A DNA stretch of 64,000 bases, from positions 26,188-90,187 of the forward strand of contig NZ_SRJD01000015.1 of the NCBI RefSeq assembly GCF_004684935.1, read 5' to 3'. Every line of letters starts with the position of its first letter. Positions within the stretch are counted from its first letter, which is position 1. Made by a program: the position numbers and the translations under genes. Source of the DNA: Sporolactobacillus shoreae (lineage in GTDB: Bacteria; Bacillota; Bacilli; Bacillales; Sporolactobacillaceae). Positions 1 through 8,610 of this stretch are shown piece after piece. The notes under the pieces were generated by a model that was not told where the DNA came from, ran no database searches, and was given only the letters and a program-made list of their open reading frames with translations.

Positions 1-1108
1 TTGGTTCTTCGCCGAATTTGGCAAGTGTTAATTCAAGAGCGGTGAGCACTTTGAGTATGTCAAAAGGTGTGCAATAACCCATGTGGCCGATACGGAATAT
101 TTTTCCTTTCAAGTCCTTCTGTCCGCCAGCGATGGTGATTGCGAAATCTTTTTTCAATGCTTTTTGAATATCCGGGGCGGGAATGTTACCGGATTTTACC
201 GCGGTGACAGTAGGCGACGCATCTTCATCACTTGTCAGAAGGGGAAGACCCAGTTCCCGGATGCCGGCACGCAGCATATCCCTTAATAAATAGTGGCGCT
301 TGATCACATTTTCCCAACCTTCTTCCTCAATCATTGAGCAGACTTCCTTTGCTCCGGCGATCAGGGAAACGGCAGGCGTGAACGGCGTTGACTTCTGTTC
401 TTCATAGGCTTTGACATAACGGTTCAGATCAAGATAAAAGCGTTTGGCTGGGCATTCACGGATCGCTTTCAGGCCACGGTCGCTGAATGCAACGAAAGCG
501 AGACCCGGTGGAAGCATGAGCGCTTTCTGAGAGCTGGTGACGAGGATATCAATATGATCCTTTTCCATGTCGACAGGAACACCGCCAATGCAGCTGACGC
601 CGTCAACGACGAACAGCGCATCGCTTTTCCGGGCGACTACCTCGCCGAGCGCACCAATGGGATTCAGGACGCCGGTCGACGTTTCATTAAAAGTGGCAAA
701 TACAGCTTTAACTGAAGTACTTGCCAGTCCGTCGAGAAAAGCTTCGAGCTGTTCAGGCGTGCACGATTTTCCCCACTCAATATTCAGGCGGTGAACATTT
801 ACCCCATAGTTTTCCGCAATGGTTGCCAGCCGGTCGCCAAAGGATCCGGCAACAATTACAACCGCATCCTCGCCTTCGGATACGGTGTTGACGACCGCAG
901 CTTCAAGGGCTGAAGTGCCGCTGCTGGTCAGCGCGAGAACAGGATGTTTTGTACCAAAAACAGGCTTAAGGCGATTAGCGACATCTTCAATCAGGACTGA
1001 GAAATCCGGGCTGCGGTGGCCAATCATCGGCTGAGCCATGGCCGCATTCACCCGGTTCGGAATGGGCGTGGGTCCGGGTGTAAACAAGTAAGTCTGGTCT
1101 AGAAACAT
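1..1108 (-). CDS. Class V (PLP) aminotransferase, alanine/serine-glyoxylate type, 3' end outside window
   Basis: Reading the minus strand from ATG at 1108 (GAAGGG nine bases upstream) gives about 369 codons with no stop before the window edge, so the C-terminus is missing. The N-terminus FTPGPTPIPNRV and the PLP-lysine segment SSQKALMLPPG are typical of the alanine-glyoxylate / serine-pyruvate aminotransferase family (fold type I). These soluble enzymes move an amino group between alanine or serine and an oxo-acid. A T-box leader lies directly upstream, and its best specifier codon reads as serine, so I infer a role in serine biosynthesis. In related Bacillales such a gene is often followed by serA, which would lie beyond the window. 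The exact substrate is not provable from sequence. Family confidence is high; role confidence is moderate. Confidence 0.85.
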   Translation of the reverse strand, partial: MFLDQTYLFTPGPTPIPNRVNAAMAQPMIGHRSPDFSVLIEDVANRLKPVFGTKHPVLALTSSGTSALEAAVVNTVSEGEDAVVIVAGSFGDRLATIAENYGVNVHRLNIEWGKSCTPEQLEAFLDGLASTSVKAVFATFNETSTGVLNPIGALGEVVARKSDALFVVDGVSCIGGVPVDMEKDHIDILVTSSQKALMLPPGLAFVAFSDRGLKAIRECPAKRFYLDLNRYVKAYEEQKSTPFTPAVSLIAGAKEVCSMIEEEGWENVIKRHYLLRDMLRAGIRELGLPLLTSDEDASPTVTAVKSGNIPAPDIQKALKKDFAITIAGGQKDLKGKIFRIGHMGYCTPFDILKVLTALELTLAKFGEEP

Positions 1109-1140
1109 GTGAATCATCCCTTCTGTTTTCTATATTTGTG

Positions 1141-1405
1141 AAAATAAAAACGCCCCTCACAGTATGTATGCCATACTGCGAGGGGCGTGGTAATCGCTGT
1201 GCCACCCTCATTCGCTGCCCGAAAATCACGGACAGCCTTCATTCAAGTCTTAACGGCCTGTGCCGGATCCGCCTACTCTTAATATTCAGCGAATCTGTTC
1301 CGAAGGGCTAAAGCTGAAGGAAGCGGGACCGGTTCTCAGCGAATACCGGCTCTCTGGGACCTGATTCCAACAGCCTGTTGTCTTCTTCATGACATTTAAT
1401 ATTGT
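1141..1405 (-). promoter_or_regulatory. T-box riboswitch leader (probable Ser specifier)
   Basis: The minus strand carries the conserved T-box AGGGTGGCACAGCG (around 1195-1209) followed by an intrinsic terminator: a GC-rich hairpin at 1151-1187 and a T-rich run at 1141-1150. Upstream is the Stem I signature AGAGAGCCGG...GCTGAGAACCGG (about 1325-1357). In my hand fold, helix GGAA/TTCC is followed after three bases by AGC (complement at 1313-1315), a serine codon in the specifier position. Uncharged tRNA would stabilise the antiterminator and switch on the aminotransferase gene. The T-box itself is clear; the codon assignment is inference. Confidence 0.88.
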
Positions 1406-1493
1406 GTCCAAATTGTAACAGCAATCCTGAATTTTGTAAAGAAAAATATTTTAATATTTTCTGACACAATTGGTGAATGGTATTTCATCGCGA

Positions 1494-2591
1494 TCAGAGG
1501 CTAGGCTCGGCGGAGGTTTCTGAGATTGCCGATTCAAGGATGCCGAGCAATTCTTTCATATCGTTCATCTTTCCAATTGTAATGCGAACGCCCGTCTGAA
1601 ATGGATTGATCAGGAATCCTTTCGTCTTACATTTTTCAGCTACAGCCTTTGGATTATCGACCTTTACGTAAATAAAATTAGCCTGTGTCGGGAAATAGGA
1701 AATCTTTTTTTCGTCAAGAAATACGGTTGTCATTTCCAGTACATCTTTATTTTTCTTGACGCAGTCCTTCATAAAGTCCTGATCTTGTAAAGCGGCGAAT
1801 GCAGCAATCTGGCTGAGCCGCGGATTGTTGAAGGGCGGCCTGACTTTGTCAATTTCATCGATCAGACGCTGCTGTCCGACGGCGTAGCCGATCCGGAAAG
1901 AAGCAAGGCCGTATGATTTTGAGAAAGTCCGGAGAACAAGCAGGTTCGGATGATCTTTAAGCAGTTCAAGAGAGCGGGGGAAATCAGAGGCTGTTACGAA
2001 ATCAATGTAGGCTTCGTCGAGTACAATGACAACATCATCGGGTATCTCGTCAACGAAATGGGCGAGCTCCTGATCGTTGACATAGGTTCCCGTAGGATTG
2101 TTCGGATTACAGATCCAGATCACTTTTGTTGCGGAATCGACAGCATCCCGCATGGCATCGAGGTCATGCCTTCCGTCTTTGCCGCACGGCACTTTTTTCG
2201 TTTCGGCGCCTTCAATCTGGGCATGACAGTAATATTCGTAAAAAGTGGGCCACGCCATAACAATATTAGTTCCCCGTTCGAGGAGGGCACGGCTGATCAA
2301 AACGATCATCTCATCAAGACCAAGGCCGAACAAGAACTGTTCTTCGCGGGTCCCAAGCCTTACAGCCAGTTCGCGGCGCAAGTCGCTGTCGCGGCAGTCA
2401 GGATATAGCTCGGGCAGAAGGGAGGCTTTGACGATGGCTTCTGATACTTTCGGAGAAGCACCGTACACATTTTCATTTGAATCAAGCTTGACGAGACGTT
2501 CAAGACCGTATCTTTTTTTGATCTCTTCAACTGAAGGACCCGGATCATAGGCTCTCAAATGGGCTAAAGTTTCTTTGAACATGCAAAACAC
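1494..2591 (-). CDS. hisC: HisC-family histidinol-phosphate / aromatic aminotransferase
   Basis: This 365-aa class I/II PLP aminotransferase matches the HisC family in length and motifs. Visible features are KLDSNENVYG near residue 35, the cofactor-binding loop ICNPNNPTG near 160, VLDEAYIDF near 195, and the PLP-lysine motif TFSKSYGLASFRIGYA near 220. HisC converts imidazole-acetol phosphate to histidinol phosphate; in Bacillales HisC-type enzymes can also transaminate prephenate or phenylpyruvate in Phe/Tyr synthesis. No his or aro genes are adjacent: the gene stands alone behind its own T-box, whose likely specifier is UUC (Phe). I therefore favour an aromatic role over, or beside, histidine synthesis. 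ATG at 2591 is the first start in frame; AAGGAG lies just upstream. Confidence 0.88.
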   Translation of the reverse strand: MFCMFKETLAHLRAYDPGPSVEEIKKRYGLERLVKLDSNENVYGASPKVSEAIVKASLLPELYPDCRDSDLRRELAVRLGTREEQFLFGLGLDEMIVLISRALLERGTNIVMAWPTFYEYYCHAQIEGAETKKVPCGKDGRHDLDAMRDAVDSATKVIWICNPNNPTGTYVNDQELAHFVDEIPDDVVIVLDEAYIDFVTASDFPRSLELLKDHPNLLVLRTFSKSYGLASFRIGYAVGQQRLIDEIDKVRPPFNNPRLSQIAAFAALQDQDFMKDCVKKNKDVLEMTTVFLDEKKISYFPTQANFIYVKVDNPKAVAEKCKTKGFLINPFQTGVRITIGKMNDMKELLGILESAISETSAEPSL

Positions 2592-2699
2592 TCCTTTGGC
2601 TGAATGATCGTGGTGGTTTGCCGGCCTTCCGGGGGACGGATTCCGGATTAAATGTAAAGCAGAATAACGACGCTCACCGGTTCCATAGTATATTCAAAA

Positions 2700-2960
2700 G
2701 TACGAAAAAAGCCCTGCCGAAGCAGAGCTGTCGTTTGTGCGGTACCACCCGGATTGCGAAAAAATATTCGCCGCTTTAACAGGAAAACGTCCGGTTTGTC
2801 TTTTCCCTTATGGCACTTGCCAGATAGGAAGAGACATTGATTTCTGCCTTAACCGAAGCAGGAAACCTTCTCGGGATCATACTTAGGCCGAAAGATCCGA
2901 GATTCCACTGGTAACGATTTTTTTGATACTGTCCGACGAGACCCTGTTCTTTACCTTTTA
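2700..2960 (-). promoter_or_regulatory. T-box riboswitch leader of hisC (probable Phe specifier)
   Basis: The minus strand shows the T-box CGGGTGGTACCGC (about 2735-2751) followed by terminator hairpin AGCTCTGC-TTCG-GCAGGGCT and six T residues (2704-2730). Stem I lies near 2855-2910, with paired arms CTCGGATC and GATCCCGAG. Three bases after the TTCC arm of the lower helix comes TTC (complement at 2855-2857), followed by a purine; this is the same geometry as the specifier in the leader near 1.3 kb. I read it as a phenylalanine codon. The T-box call is firm; the amino acid is a hand-fold inference. Confidence 0.87.
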
Positions 2961-3235
2961 GCGTTTCTTTAATAGCTGATATTAAAACTGATTCAATTTA
3001 AACATGTAACGTTTGAATTGTAAAGTCCAATCTGTGACCTTAAATGCTCATCTGATTATTAGAGCGCTGTTTGCCTAGATGTAAGGAACGGTGCGGTTAA
3101 TGTAAAAAGGAAAAATTGGAAGAAATTCCGACGGCCCGTTTAAACGTTCTTTATAAAAAGGAACCGTTTACAGAAAATTATTTTCAAATGTAAGCGTTTG
3201 ATGTACAATGAAGCTGAGAGGGGGAGTGGTAAGTA
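2961..3235. promoter_or_regulatory. Divergent promoter region, hisC leader / RpiR gene
   Basis: This is an AT-rich intergenic stretch without a gene. On the plus strand TTTTCA (3181-3186) and TACAAT (3204-3209) are 17 bases apart and could drive the RpiR gene. Upstream is the perfect palindrome CGTTTAAACG (3137-3146), a possible autoregulatory operator. The RBS GAGGGGGAG lies before ATG 3236. The hisC promoter should be near 2961-3010, but I could not pick a convincing -35/-10 pair. Confidence 0.4.
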
Positions 3236-4081
3236 ATGGCAGAACATCAATGTATGATCCGGATTCAGTCGGCTTATCCACACTTAAGCGAGAAAGAGCG
3301 TAAAATAGCTGATTACATCCTGAGTTATCCGGAGGAAACTGTTCGAAGCAGCATTAATCAGGTATCCGCGCGTATCAAAGTGGCTGACGCCACTGTATTC
3401 AGGTTCTGCAGACGCCTGGAATTCAAGGGATTTCAGGAAATGAAAATTGTCCTTGCGGCTGACATCGCGAAAAATCGTCATATGGAGCTCGAAGAAAGCA
3501 AATATCAGGGCGATGAGACCATGAGTCTGGCGGAACGCGTCTTTCAGGATAACATCCGCACCCTGGAGAACACGTTCCAGATTCTGAGCAGCGAACCTTT
3601 TAAAAATGCTGTCGAGTTGATAAGCCGGTCGGAGCGGGTCGCTTTCTTTGGCAGCAGCGGGTCAGTGACCATGGCGCAGGAAGCGCACCGCAAATTTGTC
3701 CGCGCGGGGATTATGACCTATGCGCCCAGTGATGGAGAGTTCCAGATGCTGTCTGCCTCTCAGCTGACCGGCCGTGACGCCGCCGTCTTTATTTCGTATT
3801 CGGCCAGTGACAAGCATCTCCTGCAGGTGGCCAAAGCGGCAAAGTCGGCGGGATGCCCGACTATCGGACTGACCGGATTTATGAAATCCGGACTGGGCGA
3901 CCTGATGGATATATCTCTGCATACTGTTTCCGTCCCCACGGATTATCGATCGGAATCCTACGTTGCACGGGCGGCGCAAATAACATTGATTGACGCACTT
4001 TACGCGAACGTTATGAAGAGAAAGCAACATAATGCAAAACAACCGGAACATGATCTGGACCGTTTGGCAGCACATGGGTAA
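3236..4081 (+). CDS. MurR/RpiR-family transcriptional regulator
   Basis: The 281-aa protein has an N-terminal HTH_6 domain (about residues 1-75, with VSARIKVADATVFRFCRRL as the recognition region) and a C-terminal SIS sugar-isomerase-like domain (about 120-250, starting VAFFGSSGSVTMAQEAHRKF). RpiR proteins bind sugar phosphates through the SIS domain and control sugar or amino-sugar genes. None of the usual targets (murQ, PTS genes) is adjacent, so the effector and regulon are unknown. The gene is monocistronic and divergent from the hisC leader, with a palindrome in the shared upstream region that may be its own operator. ATG 3236 has RBS GAGGGGGAG at good spacing. Length is normal for the family. 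Confidence 0.88.
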   Translation: MAEHQCMIRIQSAYPHLSEKERKIADYILSYPEETVRSSINQVSARIKVADATVFRFCRRLEFKGFQEMKIVLAADIAKNRHMELEESKYQGDETMSLAERVFQDNIRTLENTFQILSSEPFKNAVELISRSERVAFFGSSGSVTMAQEAHRKFVRAGIMTYAPSDGEFQMLSASQLTGRDAAVFISYSASDKHLLQVAKAAKSAGCPTIGLTGFMKSGLGDLMDISLHTVSVPTDYRSESYVARAAQITLIDALYANVMKRKQHNAKQPEHDLDRLAAHG

Positions 4082-4140
4082 TCTATTTTGAATCAGGATA
4101 TGTGAAAGCGATTCCATATTAGGCACTTCGGGTGTTTATT

Positions 4141-4233
4141 TCACAACGAATGGATCACAAGAGAAAGCACATAGAGCACGCCGAAAAGAACGGCGAAAAA
4201 GCAAATAAAGCCCCAGCCTATTTTTATCTTCAC
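4141..4233 (-). CDS. 30-residue single-span membrane peptide
   Basis: An unrecognised small gene downstream of, and divergent in end from, the regulator. On the minus strand a strong RBS GAGGAGG (4242-4248) sits eight bases before GTG 4233, followed by 30 codons and TGA. The peptide starts MKIKIGWGF and then is almost wholly hydrophobic (ICFFAVLFGVLYVLSLVI), i.e. one transmembrane helix with a short positively charged N-terminus. It lies about 80 bp downstream of thrB on the same strand and may be the last gene of the hom-thrC-thrB transcript. Function is unknown; its size and composition resemble small regulatory or sporulation membrane peptides. The RBS is the main reason to believe it. Confidence 0.5.
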   Translation of the reverse strand: MKIKIGWGFICFFAVLFGVLYVLSLVIHSL

Positions 4234-4311
4234 ACAGAAAACCTCCTCACTGGCCTTATTCTCGGCAAATGAAGAGGGTTTTATGTGTTATGAAATTTTT
4301 AACGGCAACCG

Positions 4312-5238
4312 TTATTGATCGGTGCCCCTGTATGCCGGTGATGAAACTTCCGTCTGAACGCCATGCGCGACCGGACGGAGCACGACACACTCATAATCAG
4401 GGAACGCTTCCTGCAAGCGTTCCCTGATTTGTGAACTGTCATCTTTCGAAGCCAGCGACATAACGGTTGGGCCCGCTCCGCTCAGAAAAGAACCGTACGC
4501 GCCCGAGTCCCTGGCGATTCGGGCGATTTTAGCCATGTCGGGAATCAATCCGGCACGGAAAGGCTGGTGAAACTGATCGCTCTCCATCATTTTTCCAGCC
4601 AACTCGCCGTCGTGGCTGAGCAGCGCGCAGATCAGAACATTGGCAATGCTGCTGCCTTCAACAGCTTTACGGAAAGAAAGAGAGGCGGGAAGGGCGCTGC
4701 GGGCGTCACTTGTTTTTAATTCAAAATCAGGGATTACCGTCACAAAATCAAAATCAGGAGCGGGAAGCCGCACACTGCTGACTTCGGACGTTGATTGAGT
4801 AGAAACGACGAGACCGCCATAGAGTGAGGCAGTCACATTATCCGGATGGCCTTCGGAACGACAGGCCATCCAGGACTTCTCACTTTCTGAAAGTCCGAGG
4901 CCGAGTGAAAAATCAGCCAGTTCAATGCCCGCGATGATCGCGGCGGCGCTGCTACCCAGACCACGCGCAATTGGAATGTCACTCCGCACCTCAACGGAAT
5001 AAGGTGAGAGTGAGGCGTGACGGCTCTCGGCGGTTTGCTTCGCGGTTATATAGATTAGATTTTCATTCAGCGCCGGCTGAAAATCTGGCTGATCCGTATA
5101 GTTAAATTGCCAGTGATCCGAACGGACCGCATTCAGAAAGAGGTAGCGGCTGACCGCCATGCCGATCGAATCAAAGCCGGGTCCGAGATTGGCCGTACTG
5201 CCAGGCACTTTGATCTGAAATGCCGCGGGCACGGTCAT
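4312..5238 (-). CDS. thrB: Homoserine kinase
   Basis: This 308-aa GHMP-family kinase phosphorylates homoserine with ATP to give O-phosphohomoserine, the substrate of ThrC. The N-terminal [17 protein letters not shown] motif and the ATP-binding loop [14 protein letters not shown] (around residue 92) are diagnostic, with the C-terminal GHMP motif [13 protein letters not shown] near 240. The length is usual. Its ATG overlaps the thrC stop by four bases (ATGA), indicating translational coupling, and it is the last pathway gene of hom-thrC-thrB. In B. subtilis this trio sits inside the yut block; here it is separated from that block by about 40 kb. Confidence 0.95.
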   Translation of the reverse strand: MTVPAAFQIKVPGSTANLGPGFDSIGMAVSRYLFLNAVRSDHWQFNYTDQPDFQPALNENLIYITAKQTAESRHASLSPYSVEVRSDIPIARGLGSSAAAIIAGIELADFSLGLGLSESEKSWMACRSEGHPDNVTASLYGGLVVSTQSTSEVSSVRLPAPDFDFVTVIPDFELKTSDARSALPASLSFRKAVEGSSIANVLICALLSHDGELAGKMMESDQFHQPFRAGLIPDMAKIARIARDSGAYGSFLSGAGPTVMSLASKDDSSQIRERLQEAFPDYECVVLRPVAHGVQTEVSSPAYRGTDQ

Positions 5239-6293
5239 TTTGCCACCTGCCGGAGGTGATCCACAACGGCTGATTCTTCAGCACCGATGATGGTCGGTTC
5301 GATGGACAGCGTGTCCATTGCGGTAGCGGGATCTTTAAGTCCATTTCCGGTCAGAATGCAGACGATTTTTGATCCTTTTTTGATCTTTCCGGCCTTGATA
5401 TGTTTTAACAAACCGGCAATTGAAGCGCAGGACGCAGGCTCTGCAAAAATACCTTCCGTACGTGCAATCAGCTTGTACGCTTCAAGAATCTGTTCATCCG
5501 TGACATAATCAATTTCGCCGTGGGATTCTTTTTCTGCGGCAACTGCCAGTTTCCAGCTCGCTGGATTGCCGATACGAATGGCGGTTGCGATCGTTTCGGG
5601 ATGCTCGATTACCTTATTTTTGGCAATGGCGGCCGCACCTTCAGCTTCGAAACCGTGAATTTCAGGCGGAGCGACCTTTTGGTTATCCCGCAGTTCCTTA
5701 AACCCTTTCCAGTAAGCGGAGATGTTGCCGGCATTTCCAACCGGGATGCAAAGCACATCAGGGGCTGAACCCAGCTGTTCGACAATTTCATAGGCGCCAG
5801 TCTTCTGGCCTTCAAGCCGGTAAGGATTGATTGAGTTGACAATCGTGTATTCGGAATTTGCGCCTGTATAGCGGACGATATCCAGAGCCTGGTCAAAATT
5901 TCCGTTGACTTCAAAAATTTTGGCACCGTACATCACTGACTGGGCCAGTTTGCCCAGTGCGATTTTGCCTTTTGGGATAACGATGATACAGTCGAGACCG
6001 GCGCGTGCGCTGTATGCCGCAGCGGAAGCTGAAGTATTCCCCGTTGAGGCGCAGATTACACCTTTGCTGCCGCTTTCCATTGCTTTGGCAACAGCAAGGA
6101 ACATGCCGCGGTCTTTAAAGCTGCCGGTAGGATTCAGTCCCTCAAATTTGACACGGATGTCGCATTCCAGTTTCTCAGAAAGCTTATCGAGCGGAATCAG
6201 CGGCGTGTTTCCCTCGAGTAATGTCAGGCGAGGTGTCTTCTCCGTTACGGGTAAAACATCCTTGTATTTTTCCATAAGACCTTTCCAGACCAT
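5235..6293 (-). CDS. thrC: Threonine synthase
   Basis: A 352-aa PLP enzyme of fold type II that converts O-phosphohomoserine to threonine. The PLP-lysine motif [11 protein letters not shown] lies near residue 48, [14 protein letters not shown] near 80 binds the substrate phosphate, and [12 protein letters not shown] is near the C-terminus. I start at ATG 6293 ([16 protein letters not shown]), which has AAAGGGG eight bases upstream; an in-frame ATG at 6329 would overlap the end of hom and lacks an RBS. The gap to hom is four bases, and the stop overlaps the thrB start. Length matches short Gram-positive ThrC enzymes. Confidence 0.95.
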   Translation of the reverse strand: MVWKGLMEKYKDVLPVTEKTPRLTLLEGNTPLIPLDKLSEKLECDIRVKFEGLNPTGSFKDRGMFLAVAKAMESGSKGVICASTGNTSASAAAYSARAGLDCIIVIPKGKIALGKLAQSVMYGAKIFEVNGNFDQALDIVRYTGANSEYTIVNSINPYRLEGQKTGAYEIVEQLGSAPDVLCIPVGNAGNISAYWKGFKELRDNQKVAPPEIHGFEAEGAAAIAKNKVIEHPETIATAIRIGNPASWKLAVAAEKESHGEIDYVTDEQILEAYKLIARTEGIFAEPASCASIAGLLKHIKAGKIKKGSKIVCILTGNGLKDPATAMDTLSIEPTIIGAEESAVVDHLRQVAK

Positions 6294-6297
6294 TTTT

Positions 6298-7584
6298 TTA
6301 TCCCCTTTCAACTCTGAAATATTTGGCATTTAGAACAACATCAAGCTTTTTCATGATTTCAAAAGATTTTTCAAAAAGAACTTTATTTGTTCTGTGCGTC
6401 ACAATCGAAACTTCTGCAGCATCCTGGCCCGTGATCGGTTCCTGATACAGCTTCTCCAGACTGATCCCCTGTTCCTTGAATAAGTCGGTCAACCTGGAGA
6501 AAGAGCCCGGTTCGTCCTTGATGTGCAGCCTGACAAAAAACTGGCTTTCGACAAGACTCTCCTTGCGTGTATGCATTTCTCTCTTTGGCAGAAAAATGTG
6601 GTTGCCTGTCACACCAAGCGCCATATTTCTGATGACGGAGAGGAGATCGGACATTACAGATACCGCGGTCGGACCTTCGCCGGCGCCGGGACCGTAATAC
6701 ATGGTTTCGCCCAGAGCCGTGCCATAAACGTAGATGGCATTATTTTCGTTTTCGACTGAAGCGAGCGGGTGTCCATCCGGGAGAAGGGTCGGTTCGACAC
6801 GGACATCGATTGCCCCGTTGTTTACTTCTGAAATGCCAACCAGTTTGATCGTGTAGCCGAGCTTTCCGGCATAGATAATATCTTCCCGGGTGACATCGGT
6901 AATTCCGGTGATTTTCACATCATCCAGCTTCACCGGAATCGAGTAAGCGAGATGGCTGAGGATAACCATTTTTCTTGCTGCGTCCAATCCCTCAACATCC
7001 GATGTAGGGTCGGCTTCGGCAAAGCCGAGCGCCTGCGCCGAGGAGAGGGCTTTTTCATAGGAAAGGCCTTCATGGCTCATTTTGCTGAGAATGTAATTGG
7101 TAGTGCCATTGACAATACCGATCATTTTCTGAATCCGGTCTGCTGCCAGACTGTCGGTCAGTGTCCGAAGAATCGGGATGCCCCCGGCGACACTTGCTTC
7201 ATAATAGAGGTCGCAATGATTTTTTTTTGCCTCCATAAGCAGCTCATCGCCATACGAAGCCATCAGGTCTTTGTTGGCCGTGATTACATGTTTCTTATGA
7301 TTCAGCGCCCGAAGGATATACCGATATGCCTCATCAATGCCGCCCATCAATTCGATAATAATGTCAATTTCAGGATCGTCAAGAACTTCAGCGGCATTAG
7401 TCGTCAGATTACGGTTGTCAATCAGGACTTTTCTCGGCCTGTTTTTGTTGCGGACCAGCACTTTCTTCAGCTGGATCGTGCATCCGGTCCTGGCCTCCAG
7501 TCTTTCTCTTTCTTTGGTCAGCAGGCGAACCACTCCGGTGCCTACTGTCCCGAAACCCAGTAAGCCAATGGACACCTTCTCCAA
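6298..7584 (-). CDS. hom: Homoserine dehydrogenase
   Basis: The 428-aa enzyme reduces aspartate semialdehyde to homoserine with NAD(P)H. It has an N-terminal Rossmann motif [13 protein letters not shown], the family signature [11 protein letters not shown] near 170, the catalytic region [19 protein letters not shown] near 200, and a C-terminal ACT domain (about 345-425) beginning [15 protein letters not shown] that normally mediates threonine feedback. I prefer TTG 7584 because GGGGAG lies eight bases upstream; GTG/ATG at 7593/7590 are too close to that site. It is the first gene of hom-thrC-thrB. The upstream region carries the 21-bp repeat array at 7.9 kb rather than an obvious attenuator. 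Confidence 0.95.
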   Translation of the reverse strand: MEKVSIGLLGFGTVGTGVVRLLTKERERLEARTGCTIQLKKVLVRNKNRPRKVLIDNRNLTTNAAEVLDDPEIDIIIELMGGIDEAYRYILRALNHKKHVITANKDLMASYGDELLMEAKKNHCDLYYEASVAGGIPILRTLTDSLAADRIQKMIGIVNGTTNYILSKMSHEGLSYEKALSSAQALGFAEADPTSDVEGLDAARKMVILSHLAYSIPVKLDDVKITGITDVTREDIIYAGKLGYTIKLVGISEVNNGAIDVRVEPTLLPDGHPLASVENENNAIYVYGTALGETMYYGPGAGEGPTAVSVMSDLLSVIRNMALGVTGNHIFLPKREMHTRKESLVESQFFVRLHIKDEPGSFSRLTDLFKEQGISLEKLYQEPITGQDAAEVSIVTHRTNKVLFEKSFEIMKKLDVVLNAKYFRVERG

Positions 7585-7837
7585 TTCCATCACTCCCCGT
7601 TCATCAATAATCAGACAGGCACATGTTCCAAAAAATTGACTTATTTATCAGCATTTTTCAATTTTTCGGTCAGCACGGAAAATACGAATCTCTATATGTA
7701 TTTGCCATTATAACCCGAACAAAGAGCGACAACAAGGTTGTATTTGTCCATAAAAGAGCCATAATACGCGCCGGCAGGACTGGTAGCTCTGGTACGGGTA
7801 GGAAAGCGATGATGAAAAAACGTGGCATCGCACGAGG

Positions 7838-7872
7838 TGACCCCCTGATTTTGGTTACAAAATCGGGGGTCA
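7838..7872. other. Inverted repeat next to repeat array
   Basis: A near-perfect hairpin: TGACCCCCTGATTTTG, loop GTTA, then CAAAATCGGGGGTCA, with one bulged base. No T-run follows on either strand, so it is not an ordinary terminator. It abuts the first 21-bp repeat unit, whose flanks (GGTCACC, GGTAACCC) resemble its arms. Its function is unknown. Confidence 0.6.
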
Positions 7873-8020
7873 CCGCAAAAGTGGCTGGTAACCCCGCAAA
7901 AGTGGCTGGTAACCCCGCAAAAGTGGCTGGTAACCCCGCAAAAGTGGCTGGTAACCCCGCAAAAGTGGCTGGTAACCCCGCAAAAGTGGCTGGTAACCCC
8001 GCAAAAGTGGCTGGATTAAG
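7873..8020. repeat. 21-bp tandem array A (seven copies)
   Basis: Seven copies of GTGGCTGG occur at 7881, 7902, 7923, 7944, 7965, 7986 and 8007, exactly 21 bp apart. The unit is core AAAGTGGCTGGTAA followed by CCCCGCA. Copies 1-6 are identical; the seventh diverges after GGCTGG. Identity suggests recent expansion or homogenisation. Because 21 is a multiple of three, long spurious reading frames open on both strands. The array begins 15 bp from the stop of the SWIM gene and lies upstream of hom. Positions 7585-7837 hold nothing else I can name. Confidence 0.95.
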
Positions 8021-8030
8021 AGCCAAACGT

Positions 8031-8609
8031 TCACCGTGGTTCGTCGTGCCCGTAATTTTTCATGACCTGGCCCGTGATCAGGTGCATCATGTCATCAAAG
8101 TAGGGCCGCACCTGCAGCTTATCGGGGTGAAAATTTTCAACAGCCGGAGATTTCTTCTGAACGCTGCTTCTGAATTCGGAAAACATCCGCCGATAGGCAG
8201 TATCGTCAAAGTCAGGCAGCACAGGAGATCCGGACGACCGCCGCGTCTGGTGCTTTTTATCAAGATCAATGATCCTGTAAATCAGAAGTGCCGCAACATG
8301 TGCGCAGGGTTCCGGCCCGAACCCGCATGTGCAGCTGTAATGCATCAGATCTCTCTGAGGGTGCTTGATTGGGAGCGCCGCCTTATTGCTGCCCGGTGCG
8401 CTGCCTTTCCAGATAATCTCTGCTTCATAAAATACGGACTGGCCGTCCTCCACCGTGGCATGGATGCGTGTTTCTGATGCATGATAGTCCCAGACCCGCC
8501 TGTTCCTGCAAAGAAACAGGCCTCTCTCAAAGCGTGTGGTTTCCATCATCCCGGCGAACGCTGTCAACCATCCGGCAAGCGCTGCGTCATGGATAAAAAA
8601 AGGGGTCAT
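8031..8609 (-). CDS. SWIM zinc-finger protein, partner of SNF2 helicase
   Basis: A 192-aa soluble protein with a SWIM zinc-binding motif CxC-x6-CxH (Cys93, Cys95, Cys102, His104) in YSCTCGFGPEPCAHVAAL. SWIM domains bind nucleic acid or protein partners and are repeatedly found in, or next to, bacterial SWI2/SNF2 ATPases. Here the ATG is one base after the stop of the SNF2 gene (TGA-A-ATG), with AAGGAG inside the end of that gene, so the two are co-translated. The N-terminal 80 residues and the C-terminal 85 residues show no motif I recognise. It is shorter than many SWIM proteins, which often exceed 400 aa. A role with the helicase is inferred from the operon. Confidence 0.82.
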   Translation of the reverse strand: MTPFFIHDAALAGWLTAFAGMMETTRFERGLFLCRNRRVWDYHASETRIHATVEDGQSVFYEAEIIWKGSAPGSNKAALPIKHPQRDLMHYSCTCGFGPEPCAHVAALLIYRIIDLDKKHQTRRSSGSPVLPDFDDTAYRRMFSEFRSSVQKKSPAVENFHPDKLQVRPYFDDMMHLITGQVMKNYGHDEPR

Positions 8610-8610
8610 T

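Noticed and set aside
1950..2408. 152-codon frame opposite hisC
   Set aside because: Opposite-strand shadow of a strongly conserved aminotransferase.
7873..8020. CRISPR-like array
   Set aside because: The unit is 21 bp with no repeat/spacer division, copies are head-to-tail identical, and no cas genes are present; arrays B and C have variable gaps too short for spacers.
7623..8477. Long reading frame of repeated KVAGNPA units across array A, with a matching frame on the other strand
   Set aside because: It arises because the 21-bp unit is a multiple of three and has no in-frame stops; it has no RBS and overlaps the SWIM gene.
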